The notes beneath the pieces are model-generated. The model ran no database searches. It saw nothing but the letters and a program-made list of their open reading frames with translations, and was not told the DNA's origin. Below, one piece after another: positions 16,455-24,772 of a DNA stretch of 64,000 nucleotides. How positions within the stretch are numbered: position 1 is the stretch's first letter; every line of letters starts with the position of its first letter. A program made the translations under genes and the position numbers. The stretch comes from Exiguobacterium sp. s124 (GTDB lineage Bacteria > Bacillota > Bacilli > Exiguobacteriales > Exiguobacteriaceae), in NCBI RefSeq assembly GCF_018617485.1, contig NZ_JACSKH010000002.1, positions 248,001-312,000 of the forward strand. The letters run 5' to 3'.

Positions 16455-17105
16455 ATGAATGAATGGATTAGTTCGATTCTTTCCATCGTAATCGTCCTTG
16501 CGTTCCTCGTCGGTCTTGAACAAGTCGGGAAGCGTCTTGGGTGGACAGATGAAACGATTCGAAAGAGTGTACATATCGCAGTCGGACATTGGTCGCTGTT
16601 AGCGGTCTGGTTAATGGATTCATGGTACGTCGCGGCAGTCCCGCTCGTCTTCTTCACGTTTGCGAATGCGGTCTTATTGTATAAAAGCCCCTCACCGGTC
16701 CATCAGACGGAGCGAAAGTCTTTTGGGACGGTCTATTATCCGATTGCCTTACTCATCATTTTATACTTCTTCTTTGAATCAGAGCCGCTTGCATTTTTAG
16801 CGGGCTCACTCGTTCTCGCATGGGGTGACGGGATGGCCGCATTGATCGGGCGGAAGTATGGAACAGTCATTTATGATTTGTACGGTCAAAAGCGTTCCTT
16901 CCAAGGGAGCGTCGCCATGTTCTTAAGTTCGTATGTAGTCTTATTTTTATTGTTTTTGTGGAATGATGTCGTCATGTGGCAAGTGGTAACATATGGATTT
17001 ATCATTTCCATCATCGCCACACTGACTGAAGCGATTTCATACCGAGATTGGGATAACTTTACAATTCCGATTATCGTTACTGTAGCGACATCGCTATTGT
17101 TATAA
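16455..17105 (+). CDS. Diacylglycerol/polyprenol (phytol/dolichol-type) kinase family protein
   Basis: Integral membrane protein of 216 residues with about seven hydrophobic segments. It has the conserved marks of the SEC59/VTE5/DGK1 group: RKSVHIAVGHW near residue 36, FGTVYYPIAL near 90, AWGDGMAALIGRKYG near 122, then KRSFQGS and a final TEAISYRDWDNFTIP. Enzymes of this group transfer phosphate from CTP to a lipid alcohol (dolichol, phytol, diacylglycerol). The substrate here is not known; polyprenol or diacylglycerol recycling near murB is plausible. GAGGTGG upstream supports the start. Confidence 0.83.
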   Translation: MNEWISSILSIVIVLAFLVGLEQVGKRLGWTDETIRKSVHIAVGHWSLLAVWLMDSWYVAAVPLVFFTFANAVLLYKSPSPVHQTERKSFGTVYYPIALLIILYFFFESEPLAFLAGSLVLAWGDGMAALIGRKYGTVIYDLYGQKRSFQGSVAMFLSSYVVLFLLFLWNDVVMWQVVTYGFIISIIATLTEAISYRDWDNFTIPIIVTVATSLLL

Positions 17106-17136
17106 ACTAATCATGACATTGTAAGGAAAACGTTGC

Positions 17137-17165
17137 TTGTCACGTCCGACAATCATTTGTATACT
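17137..17165 (+). promoter_or_regulatory. Sigma-A promoter of murB
   Basis: TTGTCA at 17137-17142, 17-base spacer, TATACT at 17160-17165. This leaves a 5' untranslated region of about 85 bases. Confidence 0.72.
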
Positions 17166-17259
17166 GTGTTTCGTACTGAAACCATTCAGTGACGTGCTCG
17201 GTACCAAAAGTCGTGACCGAGACACTGATTAAATAGAACGTAAAGGATTGAGTGAACGC

Positions 17260-18180
17260 ATGAGCTTTTTACAGCAACTCCAAAGTATTATTCCGGCCGA
17301 GCGCGTCCTCCAAGACGAGCCGTTGTCGGCACACACGTATACAAAACTAGGCGGAAAAGCCGATTACTTCGTAGCCCCACATACGTACGAAGAGGTACAA
17401 GCCGTCTTAGAACTAGCCCATCAGGAAGCGATGCCGTTCATGATTCTCGGGTTCGGTTCAAACTTGATTGTCCGCGACGGGGGAATTCGCGGAGTCGTTT
17501 TAAACTTGAATGAGCTGAATACGATTCGTCGTGAGGGTAACCAAATCGTGGCACAGGCTGGAGCAGCGATTATTGATGTATCGCGTCATGCACTTGCGGA
17601 AGGCTTATCTGGCCTTGAGTTCGCTTGTGGCATCCCTGGAACGGTCGGTGGTGCCGTTTATATGAACGCGGGTGCCTATGGTGGAGAAACGAAAGACGTG
17701 ATTACGTCTGCGACGGTATTGACGTCAGAGGGACAAGTCCTTCATTTGTCAAAAGACGAATTAGAACTCGACTACCGAACGAGCCGTGTATCAAAAGAAG
17801 GATTCATCGTTTTAGAGGCGACGTTCGAACTCGAACCGAAAAACTATGAATTGATCAAAGAAGTGATGGACGATTTGACGTACAAACGTGAATCGAAGCA
17901 ACCGCTCGAATATCCTTCATGCGGCAGTGTCTTTAAACGTCCACCAGGCTACTTTGCTGGTAAGTTGATTCAAGACTCTGGTCTTCAGGGCACACGAATC
18001 GGGGGAGCGGAAGTATCGCTCAAGCACGCCGGATTCATCGTCAACATTGCGGAGGCGACGGCGACAGAGTATATTTCACTCATCCGTCACGTCCAAGCGA
18101 CCGTTAAAGAGAAGTTCGAAGTGGATTTAGAACCGGAAGTAAAAATCATCGGCGAAGATATCGCTGTCGAGAACGCATAA
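17260..18180 (+). CDS. murB: UDP-N-acetylenolpyruvoylglucosamine reductase
   Basis: Cytosolic FAD enzyme that reduces UDP-GlcNAc-enolpyruvate with NADPH to UDP-MurNAc, the second committed step of peptidoglycan synthesis. 306 residues. FAD-binding [12 protein letters not shown] is near residue 64 and the pyrophosphate block [18 protein letters not shown] near 123; the catalytic Ser is in CGSVFKRP and a conserved Glu in PEVKIIGE near the end. The YFAGKLI form and lack of the Tyr loop mark the type II enzyme of Gram-positives. ATG 17260 has AAAGGA 12 bases upstream; a TTG at 17248 directly abuts that site and is rejected. Confidence 0.96.
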   Translation: MSFLQQLQSIIPAERVLQDEPLSAHTYTKLGGKADYFVAPHTYEEVQAVLELAHQEAMPFMILGFGSNLIVRDGGIRGVVLNLNELNTIRREGNQIVAQAGAAIIDVSRHALAEGLSGLEFACGIPGTVGGAVYMNAGAYGGETKDVITSATVLTSEGQVLHLSKDELELDYRTSRVSKEGFIVLEATFELEPKNYELIKEVMDDLTYKRESKQPLEYPSCGSVFKRPPGYFAGKLIQDSGLQGTRIGGAEVSLKHAGFIVNIAEATATEYISLIRHVQATVKEKFEVDLEPEVKIIGEDIAVENA

Positions 18181-18187
18181 TCATGGG

Positions 18188-18222
18188 AAGGGATTGGACG
18201 ATGTTGTTCAATCCCTTTTTTA
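18188..18222 (+). terminator. Intrinsic terminator of murB
   Basis: AAGGGATTG pairs with CAATCCCTT, followed by a T-run. Confidence 0.88.
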
Positions 18223-18229
18223 TTTCATA

Positions 18230-18265
18230 CAAAAAAAGGCGACGAGAACGGGCATCTCGTCGCCT
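18230..18265 (-). terminator. Intrinsic terminator of ald
   Basis: AGGCGACGAG pairs perfectly with CTCGTCGCCT; on the minus strand seven T's follow. Confidence 0.92.
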
Positions 18266-18270
18266 TTCGC

Positions 18271-19401
18271 TTACGCTTGTGTTTGTTTGGCAACTGCCTC
18301 ATAGGCAGGTACGAATGGATACTCCAAATCGCGAGCGACCGCTTCATATGTGACCGTTCCGTTGATGACGTTTAAGCCTTTGAGGAGCGCGTCGTTTTGA
18401 AGAAGTGCCGGGAACACACCTTTTTGTGCACATTCGATGATATATGGCATCGTCGCGTTCGTCAGCCCCATTGTCGATGTGCGTGGTACAGCGCCAGGCA
18501 TGTTGGCAACAGCGTAATGCTGGACACCATAGCGCTCATATGTCGGTGCATCATGTGTTGTGATGTGATCAATCGTCTCACAAATTCCACCTTGATCAAT
18601 GGCGACGTCCACGATGACTGAACCTGGTGACATGCGTTGTACCATTTCTTCTGTGACAAGTTTTGGTGCTTTTGCGCCTGGAATCAGAACGGCACCAATG
18701 ACGAGATCACTCTCCGCCACTTGTTTCGCGATATTATATTTGTTCGAGATTAACGTGTTGATTGTGTTTCCGAACAAGTCGTCGATTTGACGAAGACGAG
18801 CCGGACTAATATCCATCAACGTAACGCTCGCACCGAGACCGATTGCGATGCGGGCTGCATTCGTTCCGACGACACCGCCCCCGATGACCGTGACGTTCGC
18901 ACGAGGTACGCCCGGGAGACCTGACATGAGGATTCCTTTGCCACCGTGCGGTTTTTCGAGGATCTGTGCCCCGATTTGAGCAGCCATACGACCTGCGACT
19001 TCACTCATCGGTGTGAGGAGCGGTAACGTCCGATCGACTTCTACCGTCTCATACGCGATTGCAGTGATTCCTGATTCGACGAGAGCTTTCGTCAATTCTG
19101 GTTCCGCTGCTAAGTGTAGATACGTGAAGAGCGTCAAATCAGGACGGAAGTATTGATATTCAGACGGCTGTGGCTCTTTGACTTTGAGCGCAAGTTCGAC
19201 GCCTTCCCATACGTCTTTCGCCGTTTCGACGATGGTTGCGCCAGCATCGATATATTCCATATTCGTGAAACCACTGCCGAGACCAGCATTTGTTTCGACG
19301 AATACGTCATGGCCAAGTTCCGTTAACATAAATGCACCCATCGGTGTCAAAGCCACCCGATTTTCATTGTTTTTAATCTCTTTTAATACCCCGATTTTCA
19401 T
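18271..19401 (-). CDS. ald: L-alanine dehydrogenase
   Basis: NAD-dependent enzyme interconverting L-alanine and pyruvate plus ammonium; in Bacillales it serves alanine catabolism. 376 residues starting [16 protein letters not shown]. Family marks include [10 protein letters not shown] (catalytic Lys near 75), the His of TYLHLAAE near 96, the NAD fold [14 protein letters not shown] near 170, the Asp in DVAIDQGG and [14 protein letters not shown]. The start at 19401 has AAGGGG 10 bases upstream; the in-frame extension to 19419 adds only MKGECS. A PucR-type regulator is encoded 132 bp upstream on the same strand. Confidence 0.96.
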   Translation of the reverse strand: MKIGVLKEIKNNENRVALTPMGAFMLTELGHDVFVETNAGLGSGFTNMEYIDAGATIVETAKDVWEGVELALKVKEPQPSEYQYFRPDLTLFTYLHLAAEPELTKALVESGITAIAYETVEVDRTLPLLTPMSEVAGRMAAQIGAQILEKPHGGKGILMSGLPGVPRANVTVIGGGVVGTNAARIAIGLGASVTLMDISPARLRQIDDLFGNTINTLISNKYNIAKQVAESDLVIGAVLIPGAKAPKLVTEEMVQRMSPGSVIVDVAIDQGGICETIDHITTHDAPTYERYGVQHYAVANMPGAVPRTSTMGLTNATMPYIIECAQKGVFPALLQNDALLKGLNVINGTVTYEAVARDLEYPFVPAYEAVAKQTQA

Positions 19402-19447
19402 GGAACATTCCCCTTTCATTCCGTTGACACAAATTGTTCACACCCCT

Positions 19448-19476
19448 AGTATAGACCCATTCGAAAACGCTGTCTT
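19448..19476 (-). promoter_or_regulatory. Probable promoter of ald
   Basis: Minus-strand -10 TATACT (19453-19448) and -35 AAGACA (19476-19471) with a 17-base spacer. The weak -35 would suit activation by the neighbouring PucR-type protein. Confidence 0.55.
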
Positions 19477-19489
19477 TATCATGGATTCT

Positions 19490-19534
19490 AAAAACGAAGA
19501 CGCTCACTTTGTGAAAAAACACAAAGCGAACGTC
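19490..19534 (-). terminator. Intrinsic terminator of the ald regulator gene
   Basis: A 15-bp stem (arms 19499-19513 and 19520-19534, one G-U/A-C irregularity) with a 6-base loop; T-rich sequence follows on the minus strand. The stop codon is in the 5' arm. Confidence 0.75.
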
Positions 19535-20757
19535 TAGTCTTCTAATCGATATTGACCGGCTTTAATCGCCAAATAAATCATGGACCGTTCGGGTAATGAA
19601 ACTTGTGTGATATTCGTCAACTCTTCGATGCGTCGAATCCGATACAAGACGGTATTCGGATGGATATGAAGATGAGCGGCGACCCGCTTTACGTTCCCGT
19701 CGAAATAAAAATACCATTCGAGCGTCTTCACGAGTTCGGTCTGATGGGATGAATCATATTGTTGCAACCGTTCGACGGTCGGATGGGTCTCTAGTCGAAG
19801 CCCGATGCGACGGGCGAGTTCCGGGACGAGCTGATAAATCCCAATCTGTTCGAAAGCGCGAGAAGTTGCGAGCACGAGAGGGAACTTACGACGAAGTGTC
19901 GTGACGCGTCTTGCTTCTTCGGCTGCGGCGTATAACATGTCACTTTCGAAAAAGCGTCGACTGATTCCGAGCCGTGGTTCGGATTCGGTGAATTTGTCTT
20001 GAAGCAACTGTTCGAACCGTTCCGCCCAAGCGAGCAATTCTACTTCTTCATCGGAGAGTTCGGATTTCATATAGTGCCACACAAGCAACTGCTGTCCATC
20101 GATGGCATGTAAGACGACCTCGATTGCCTCCTGTGTCGCGAGCACATAATGCAGCCGCTCAGCGAGTTGCGGGGTGATCGGTTGGGCGCATTCGATAATC
20201 GTCAACCGGCTTGCGACGGCGATGGGGGCGAGTTCGTTCAATCGTTCGCGATTGGCATCAGAGAGGGTCGGGGAAGCGAGGACATCTAATAAAAAGCGTT
20301 CGAGTTCCGCGCTAATGCGCCGTTCGTGCATCGCGATCGTCATGAGCAACTTTTTGGCAATGGTCGCTCCTTCTTGCAAGATGGCCAATTCTTGATTCGT
20401 GAACGGGTTCGTTCGAGCCAGGCTCCAAATATAGCCGAGCACTTCGTCATGTTGTTTGATGACAATTGCTGCACGTTCTCCTAGCCCGACAGCGAGCCGT
20501 GCCGGAATGACGACAGGTTCATCCTGGTCAATCACTTCTCGTAAAATCCCGCTTTCCCATAAATCTTCGATGACCGCTTCTGGGACACGACGACCGATGA
20601 TCGTCGCGATTCTGGCCGGGTCGGTCGAATCGGGATGTGTGCTATAGGCGAGCAATTGATGGTGACGGTTCTCGATTGTGATAGGTGCTCGAATCGCTTG
20701 ACCGATTGCTTCAGCGAGTGTGTCGAGAGACTCGTAAGATTTCTGCAAAAAAGGCAT
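19534..20757 (-). CDS. adeR: PucR-family transcriptional regulator, probable activator of ald (AdeR-like)
   Basis: A 407-residue regulator. The C-terminal PucR helix-turn-helix (about 355-395) is clear: FFDGNV-type start (FDGNVKRVAAHLHIHPNT) followed by VLYRIRRIEELT. A central GGDEF-like/CdaR region lies at about 170-300 and the N-terminus resembles a GAF-type sensor. In Bacillus subtilis the PucR-type protein AdeR next to ald activates it in response to alanine; position and family make the same role likely here. GAGAGGAGG upstream supports the start. Its promoter carries a dyad (20792-20809) that may be its own operator. Confidence 0.85.
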   Translation of the reverse strand: MPFLQKSYESLDTLAEAIGQAIRAPITIENRHHQLLAYSTHPDSTDPARIATIIGRRVPEAVIEDLWESGILREVIDQDEPVVIPARLAVGLGERAAIVIKQHDEVLGYIWSLARTNPFTNQELAILQEGATIAKKLLMTIAMHERRISAELERFLLDVLASPTLSDANRERLNELAPIAVASRLTIIECAQPITPQLAERLHYVLATQEAIEVVLHAIDGQQLLVWHYMKSELSDEEVELLAWAERFEQLLQDKFTESEPRLGISRRFFESDMLYAAAEEARRVTTLRRKFPLVLATSRAFEQIGIYQLVPELARRIGLRLETHPTVERLQQYDSSHQTELVKTLEWYFYFDGNVKRVAAHLHIHPNTVLYRIRRIEELTNITQVSLPERSMIYLAIKAGQYRLED

Positions 20758-20777
20758 GTCGATTCCTCCTCTCTCTG

Positions 20778-20809
20778 AGTATAACTTCTTCTTTGTGAAA
20801 CTTCACAAA
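20778..20809 (-). promoter_or_regulatory. Promoter with perfect dyad, possible operator
   Basis: TTTGTGAA-AC-TTCACAAA at 20792-20809 is a perfect 8-bp inverted repeat. It covers the -35 position (GTGAAG) of a minus-strand promoter with -10 TATACT at 20783-20778. No T-run follows, so it reads as an operator rather than a terminator. Confidence 0.5.
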
Positions 20810-20848
20810 AAGAATCGAGAGTGTGAGAAATGACATACCTTCAGTGGA

Positions 20849-21262
20849 TTACATTGGGAAGAATAAGCCAACAGCGAGACCTAGTAACGCCCCGACGATG
20901 ACCTGGAACGGTGTGTGACCGACGAGTTCATTCAAGAGTGGGGTCTCATGTTTAATTCCTTTGAAATAATCATTCAGCAGTCGAGCTTGAAAACCGACCG
21001 CTTGCCGGACGCCGGTCGCATCGTACATGACGATGGTGGCAAAGACGACAGCGAGAGCGAACATGCTCGAGTCGATGCCTTCCATCCGTCCGATTGCCGT
21101 CGCGAGTGCCACGACCGTAGACGAGTGTGAGCTTGGCATACCGCCTGAAGCGAACATGATTTCAATTTCAAAATCCCGTGTTTTAATAAGTTCGGTTACG
21201 AGCTTGGCTGCTTGGGCGATAAACCAAGCGAGAATCGCGGCGAGTAAAGGTTCGTTAAACAT
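20849..21262 (-). CDS. YuiD-type divergent PAP2 family membrane protein
   Basis: Membrane protein of 137 residues with about four hydrophobic segments. The acid phosphatase core of the DUF212 group is visible: ASGGMPSSHSS near residue 39 and the following GHTPFQVIVGALLG near 115; AVGFQARLLND lies between. PAP2 relatives remove phosphate from lipids, but the function of the YuiD branch is unproven. ATG 21262 has AGGAAG 11 bases upstream; a GTG at 21274 overlaps that site. The gene stands alone between adeR and trhO. Confidence 0.85.
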   Translation of the reverse strand: MFNEPLLAAILAWFIAQAAKLVTELIKTRDFEIEIMFASGGMPSSHSSTVVALATAIGRMEGIDSSMFALAVVFATIVMYDATGVRQAVGFQARLLNDYFKGIKHETPLLNELVGHTPFQVIVGALLGLAVGLFFPM

Positions 21263-21340
21263 GCATCTATTCACTTCCTGTCTGACATAGTATCTTCAAT
21301 ATACCCGAAAGCGGGGCAGGCTAGACGTTAAGATTTCGTC

Positions 21341-21380
21341 AAAAAAAGGTGTCATGGACGGCTTGTCCATGACACCTTTT
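21341..21380 (-). terminator. Intrinsic terminator of trhO
   Basis: A 16-bp perfect stem (21344-21359 with 21365-21380) around GGCTT/CTTG. T-run on the minus strand; also usable on plus. Confidence 0.92.
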
Positions 21381-21392
21381 GGTCGATTTTTG

Positions 21393-22334
21393 TTACCCGA
21401 CTACTCCTTCAGTTTCCTGAAGTTTCTCTGCAATGTTATCGATGATATAACGGTTGCGTGGGTGTTCTTGACACTCTTTCGAGCATGAACGCATTTGTTT
21501 CGGTTCACACTCTTCACAACAGAAATGCTGTACATTGCACTCCGGGTTGGCACAATTAACGTAACGAACCGTCTCTGTCCCACAGTGCATGCAGTGTGAA
21601 ACAACAGTCGGGTTCACAGAGTTGACAGGGACGTTGATGCGCTCATCAAAGACGTAAAGCTCACCATCCCAGTTTTCTCCTTTTGTCGCTTCGTCTTTTC
21701 CATACATCGCGACGCCACCTTTTAAGTGGAAGATGTTGTCGTGACCTTGGTCACGCATATATGCTGTAAATTTCTCGCAACGGACGCCACCGGTACAGTA
21801 CGTGAGAAGTGTTTTCCCTTCGTAGAGGTCTTTGTTCTCTTCGAGCCATTCCGGCATGTAACGTGAAGCCTCTACATCGATTTTGATCGCGTTTTTAAAG
21901 TGACCAAGTTCGTACTCGTAGTTGTTACGAACGTCGAGGATGACGACATCATCACGATTCATCATCTCTTTCCATTCTGCTGGTTCGAGGTATGCACCGT
22001 GTTGTTTCGGCACATCAAACTCGCCATCAAAGCGCCACGTCACGAGCTCTTTCTTGTGACGGACAAAAATTTTCTTGAATGCATGCTCTTCGACTTCATC
22101 GATTTTGAACTCGATATCGCTGAAGAGTGGGTTTGCTTTCAAGTCGTTCATGTATTGCTCAGTTTGTTCCCAAGTACCAGAGCACGTCCCGTTAATTCCT
22201 TCGGAGGAAATCAAGATACGTCCTTTGATGCCGAGATCCTTACAATACTTCAAATGTTCTTGCGTGAGTGTTTCTGGGTCTTCGATGTTGACATACTTAT
22301 AGTACAGCAAGACCCGCATTGGTTTTGTTTCCAT
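21393..22334 (-). CDS. trhO: tRNA uridine-34 hydroxylase, rhodanese-related (TrhO/YceA)
   Basis: Uses molecular oxygen to make 5-hydroxyuridine at the wobble position of tRNAs, as shown for E. coli TrhO and the Bacillus homologue. 313 residues: N-terminal acylphosphatase-like UPF0176 domain (about 1-95), rhodanese domain (about 120-220) with the catalytic Cys in YCTGGVRCEKF, then a Cys-rich tail with CxxC pairs (CMHCG, CCEEC, CSKEC) that probably binds zinc. Length and order match the family. The ribosome site is GGGGAG. Single gene with its own terminator. Confidence 0.93.
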   Translation of the reverse strand: METKPMRVLLYYKYVNIEDPETLTQEHLKYCKDLGIKGRILISSEGINGTCSGTWEQTEQYMNDLKANPLFSDIEFKIDEVEEHAFKKIFVRHKKELVTWRFDGEFDVPKQHGAYLEPAEWKEMMNRDDVVILDVRNNYEYELGHFKNAIKIDVEASRYMPEWLEENKDLYEGKTLLTYCTGGVRCEKFTAYMRDQGHDNIFHLKGGVAMYGKDEATKGENWDGELYVFDERINVPVNSVNPTVVSHCMHCGTETVRYVNCANPECNVQHFCCEECEPKQMRSCSKECQEHPRNRYIIDNIAEKLQETEGVVG

Positions 22335-22562
22335 GTTGTGTTGCTCCCCTGTGTTCAGTTTTTTGCAGGAAAACGAACGTTGGGTTGTGTCGTTCGACGA
22401 ATAGACTTGCCTGCAACCACAAGTCCATTATTATATGATAAATATCACGGCGAATTTTCGCAAATGGTTTTTAATTTTTTTTGACGAATGCAGGGAGATG
22501 CGTCTTGTAAATCGAATTCGGGTAATAGAGTAGTAGTAACGAAAGTTGAAGGTGGAACGACT

Positions 22563-23207
22563 ATGCTCACTTCTCTCCAACAGTACATCATCCAATTAAT
22601 CGAATGGTTGCAAAGTTTGCCTGGCGGTCCTTGGGCCGGACTCGGCGCTCCATTTTTAGAGGCGATCTTTCCGTTTTTGCCACTCGTTTTAATCATTTCT
22701 GCCAATGCGGCGACATACGGTTTTTTATTAGGAGTCCTTTTATCGTGGATTGGGAACCTTCTCGGAACAATTGTCGTCTTCGCAGCCGTCCGGTATGTGT
22801 TCCGAAAACCGATGACGCGCTGGCTCGAAAAACATAAGGTGGCGGTTTATTGGTTAGAACGAATCAATCATATGAGTCCGATTTCACTCGGATTCTTGTA
22901 TTCACTTCCGTTCATCCCGGTCAGTTTGATCACTTATTTGCTGGCGCTTATTCAGATGCCGCTCCGCACATTCATTTTAGCGGCAGGATTCGGGAAACTA
23001 CTCGTCGTCGTCATTTTCTCTGTCATCGGGGATCAGTGGGAAGAGTTTATCCAAAGTCCATTTCGTTTATCGATGCTCGGTCTGCTTTTGGTTGCATTAT
23101 GGGCCATCAGCCGGGGACTAGAAGAAATTCTCAAACGACGCGCTTTCAAAAAACGCAACGAGCAGTTGAAACGAAATATGATGACCAAACGACAAACACC
23201 CCTTTAA
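22563..23207 (+). CDS. VTT (DedA/TVP38-like) small integral membrane protein
   Basis: A 214-residue membrane protein with about six hydrophobic segments. FLEAIFPFLP near residue 28, the Gly-rich GNLLGTIVVF region near 70 and the amphipathic SPISLGFLYSLPFIPVSLITYLL block near 107 fit the VTT/SNARE-associated family, whose members include lipid scramblases and small-molecule exporters. A specific role cannot be assigned. ATG 22563 has GAAGGTGG about 9 bases upstream; the longer in-frame start at 22488 lacks a ribosome site. The 228-base divergent gap to trhO holds AT-rich promoter sequence only. Confidence 0.8.
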   Translation: MLTSLQQYIIQLIEWLQSLPGGPWAGLGAPFLEAIFPFLPLVLIISANAATYGFLLGVLLSWIGNLLGTIVVFAAVRYVFRKPMTRWLEKHKVAVYWLERINHMSPISLGFLYSLPFIPVSLITYLLALIQMPLRTFILAAGFGKLLVVVIFSVIGDQWEEFIQSPFRLSMLGLLLVALWAISRGLEEILKRRAFKKRNEQLKRNMMTKRQTPL

Positions 23208-23221
23208 ACAAGGGGTGTTTT
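23194..23221 (+). terminator. Intrinsic terminator
   Basis: AAACACCCCTT pairs with AAGGGGTGTTT; the stop codon of the VTT gene is in the loop. It may also serve the convergent transporter gene. Confidence 0.85.
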
Positions 23222-23224
23222 CGC

Positions 23225-24508
23225 TTAAGACTGTTTTTTAAAGCGTGGGAAGTTAAATGCGATGGCGATCCCTCCACAAATAAAGAGGAGGAACGGATAA
23301 AACATGAACGGGACGAGATCCGGCGATGCGGTCTTCGTCAACTCTGCCGCGATGAGGAGTTGTGCTCCATATGGCAGAATTCCTTGTACCCCACATGAGA
23401 AGATATCGAGTACACTCGCTGATTTTTTCCGTTCGATATCATATTCGTCCGCAATGTTCGCGGCAAGCGGTCCGGCTACGAGAATCGAAATCGTATTGTT
23501 CGCCGTCGCCACGTTCGTCGCGCTGACAAGACCAGCGATACTCCACTCGGCACCGGCACGTTTTTGGATTCGTGACGTCAACGCGTCACGCAAATACGTG
23601 AGTCCGCCGTTGTGCGAGATGAGTCCGACGAGTCCGCCCATGAGTAACGTCAGAAACGAGATTTCGGCCATGCCGACCATGCCGTCGGCGATAGCGGTCA
23701 CGAATGCTGTCACCGATAAGCTTCCGTCGAGGAGACCGATGATACCAGTGAGCGTGATGCCGCCCAAAAGGACGAGAATAACGTTCAGTCCTGTTAACGC
23801 TAAGCCGATAACTGCGAGATAGGGAATCAGTTTATACCATTCGAATGCAGCGACATCAACCGTCGACTCACCGTTCGATAAGACCGCTAGTAAAATCGTC
23901 GTGATGATAGCGGCCGGTAAGACAATCCAGAAGTTTGTCCGGAACTTATCACGCATGTTTGTCCGTTGCGTCCTTACGGCGGCAATTGTCGTATCTGAAA
24001 TGAACGAAAGGTTGTCCCCGAACATCGCGCCTCCGACAACTGCGGCGGCTGCGATGGCGACGTTCACGCCACTCTCTTCATGAATACCGAGAGCAATGGG
24101 TGCAAGTGCTGCGATCGTTCCGGTCGATGTTCCCATCGCCATTGAAATGAACGCGGCAATGACAAATAGTCCGCTCAAGAGAAGCGATGGCGGTAAGAGC
24201 GTCAACGCGGCGTTGACCGTCGCGTCGATGGCGCCAATCGATTCGGCTACGGTTGAAAATGCACCGGCGAGTAAGAAAATAAAAATCATAATGATGATTC
24301 CCGGATTTCCGGCACCTTGTGCGATGCGCTCCACGGTTTGTGTCGCACTTCCTTTTGTCATGAATGCTGCGACTAGCAATGCGATGATTGCTGCGACGAG
24401 AACTGGGAACTTATAAAAATCCCCATAGTAGACACCTGCCCCGATGAAAAAGAGCAAGAAGACGAATAACGGCAAAAGTGCCCACTTGTTGGCTGTTGGT
24501 TGTTCCAA
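23225..24508 (-). CDS. NhaC-family transporter under S-box control, probable methionine transporter (MetT-like)
   Basis: Membrane transporter of 427 residues with about eleven hydrophobic segments. By sequence it is an NhaC/ArsB-group antiporter (GTSTGTIAALAPIALG near residue 120, GAMFGDNLSFISDTT near 160, GLISHNGGLTYL near 300). Such proteins are often named Na+/H+ antiporters, but a SAM riboswitch in its leader argues for sulfur amino acid transport: S-box-controlled NhaC-type MetT has been predicted as a methionine transporter in Gram-positives. I start at TTG 24508 because GAGGTGA lies 6-7 bases upstream; the open frame beyond it runs into the riboswitch. Confidence 0.85.
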   Translation of the reverse strand: MEQPTANKWALLPLFVFLLFFIGAGVYYGDFYKFPVLVAAIIALLVAAFMTKGSATQTVERIAQGAGNPGIIIMIFIFLLAGAFSTVAESIGAIDATVNAALTLLPPSLLLSGLFVIAAFISMAMGTSTGTIAALAPIALGIHEESGVNVAIAAAAVVGGAMFGDNLSFISDTTIAAVRTQRTNMRDKFRTNFWIVLPAAIITTILLAVLSNGESTVDVAAFEWYKLIPYLAVIGLALTGLNVILVLLGGITLTGIIGLLDGSLSVTAFVTAIADGMVGMAEISFLTLLMGGLVGLISHNGGLTYLRDALTSRIQKRAGAEWSIAGLVSATNVATANNTISILVAGPLAANIADEYDIERKKSASVLDIFSCGVQGILPYGAQLLIAAELTKTASPDLVPFMFYPFLLFICGGIAIAFNFPRFKKQS

Positions 24509-24530
24509 AATAATCACCTCACTAAAAAAT

Positions 24531-24562
24531 AAAAAGGACCTTCTTCTGGAGAAAAGGTCCTT
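24531..24562 (-). terminator. Riboswitch expression-platform terminator
   Basis: AAGGACCTT (24534-24542) pairs with AAGGTCCTT (24554-24562); on the minus strand a T-run follows. Expected to form when SAM is bound. Confidence 0.88.
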
Positions 24563-24575
24563 CGTGCGAAATACC

Positions 24576-24673
24576 CTTTTCATCTTTCGAGCAATACGCC
24601 CGCTGGATTTGGCACAGGTCCCCCGCTGCCGAGACTTCACAGGGCCAGTCCCTCCGTCTCTCTCGATAAAAAG
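24576..24673 (-). ncRNA. SAM-I (S-box) riboswitch aptamer
   Basis: On the minus strand the S-box core is clear: GAGAGAGACGGAGGGACTGG, then CCCTGTGAAGTCTCGGCAGC, then GTGCCAAATCCAGC, and GAAAGATGAAAAG closing helix P1 with CTTTTTATC (24665-24673 with 24576-24584). It binds S-adenosylmethionine and, with the terminator at 24531-24562, should switch off transcription of the NhaC-type transporter when methionine is ample. Confidence 0.95.
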
Positions 24674-24704
24674 TGAATCTATCTAATTATTAAACACGTT
24701 CCCT

Positions 24705-24733
24705 AACGTACCTGTTTCGAATCCGGTTGTCAA
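24705..24733 (-). promoter_or_regulatory. Promoter of the S-box transcript
   Basis: Minus strand: perfect TTGACA (24733-24728), 17-base spacer, TACGTT as a weak -10 (24710-24705), about 30 bases before the aptamer. Confidence 0.5.
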
Positions 24734-24736
24734 CCT

Positions 24737-24772
24737 AAAAACTCCCCAATTCGATGTGGAAAAGGGGAGTTT
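24737..24772 (-). terminator. Intrinsic terminator of the diguanylate cyclase gene
   Basis: AAACTCCCC pairs with GGGGAGTTT, T-run on the minus strand; includes the stop codon. Confidence 0.88.

Noticed and set aside
23304-24416. Long open frames on the plus strand opposite the NhaC-type gene
   Set aside because: Shadow frames: low-complexity Ala/Thr/Ser/Ile translations mirroring a hydrophobic gene, with no ribosome sites.
24509-24640. 44-residue N-terminal extension of the NhaC-type transporter
   Set aside because: It reads through the SAM riboswitch and terminator; GAGGTGA supports TTG 24508.
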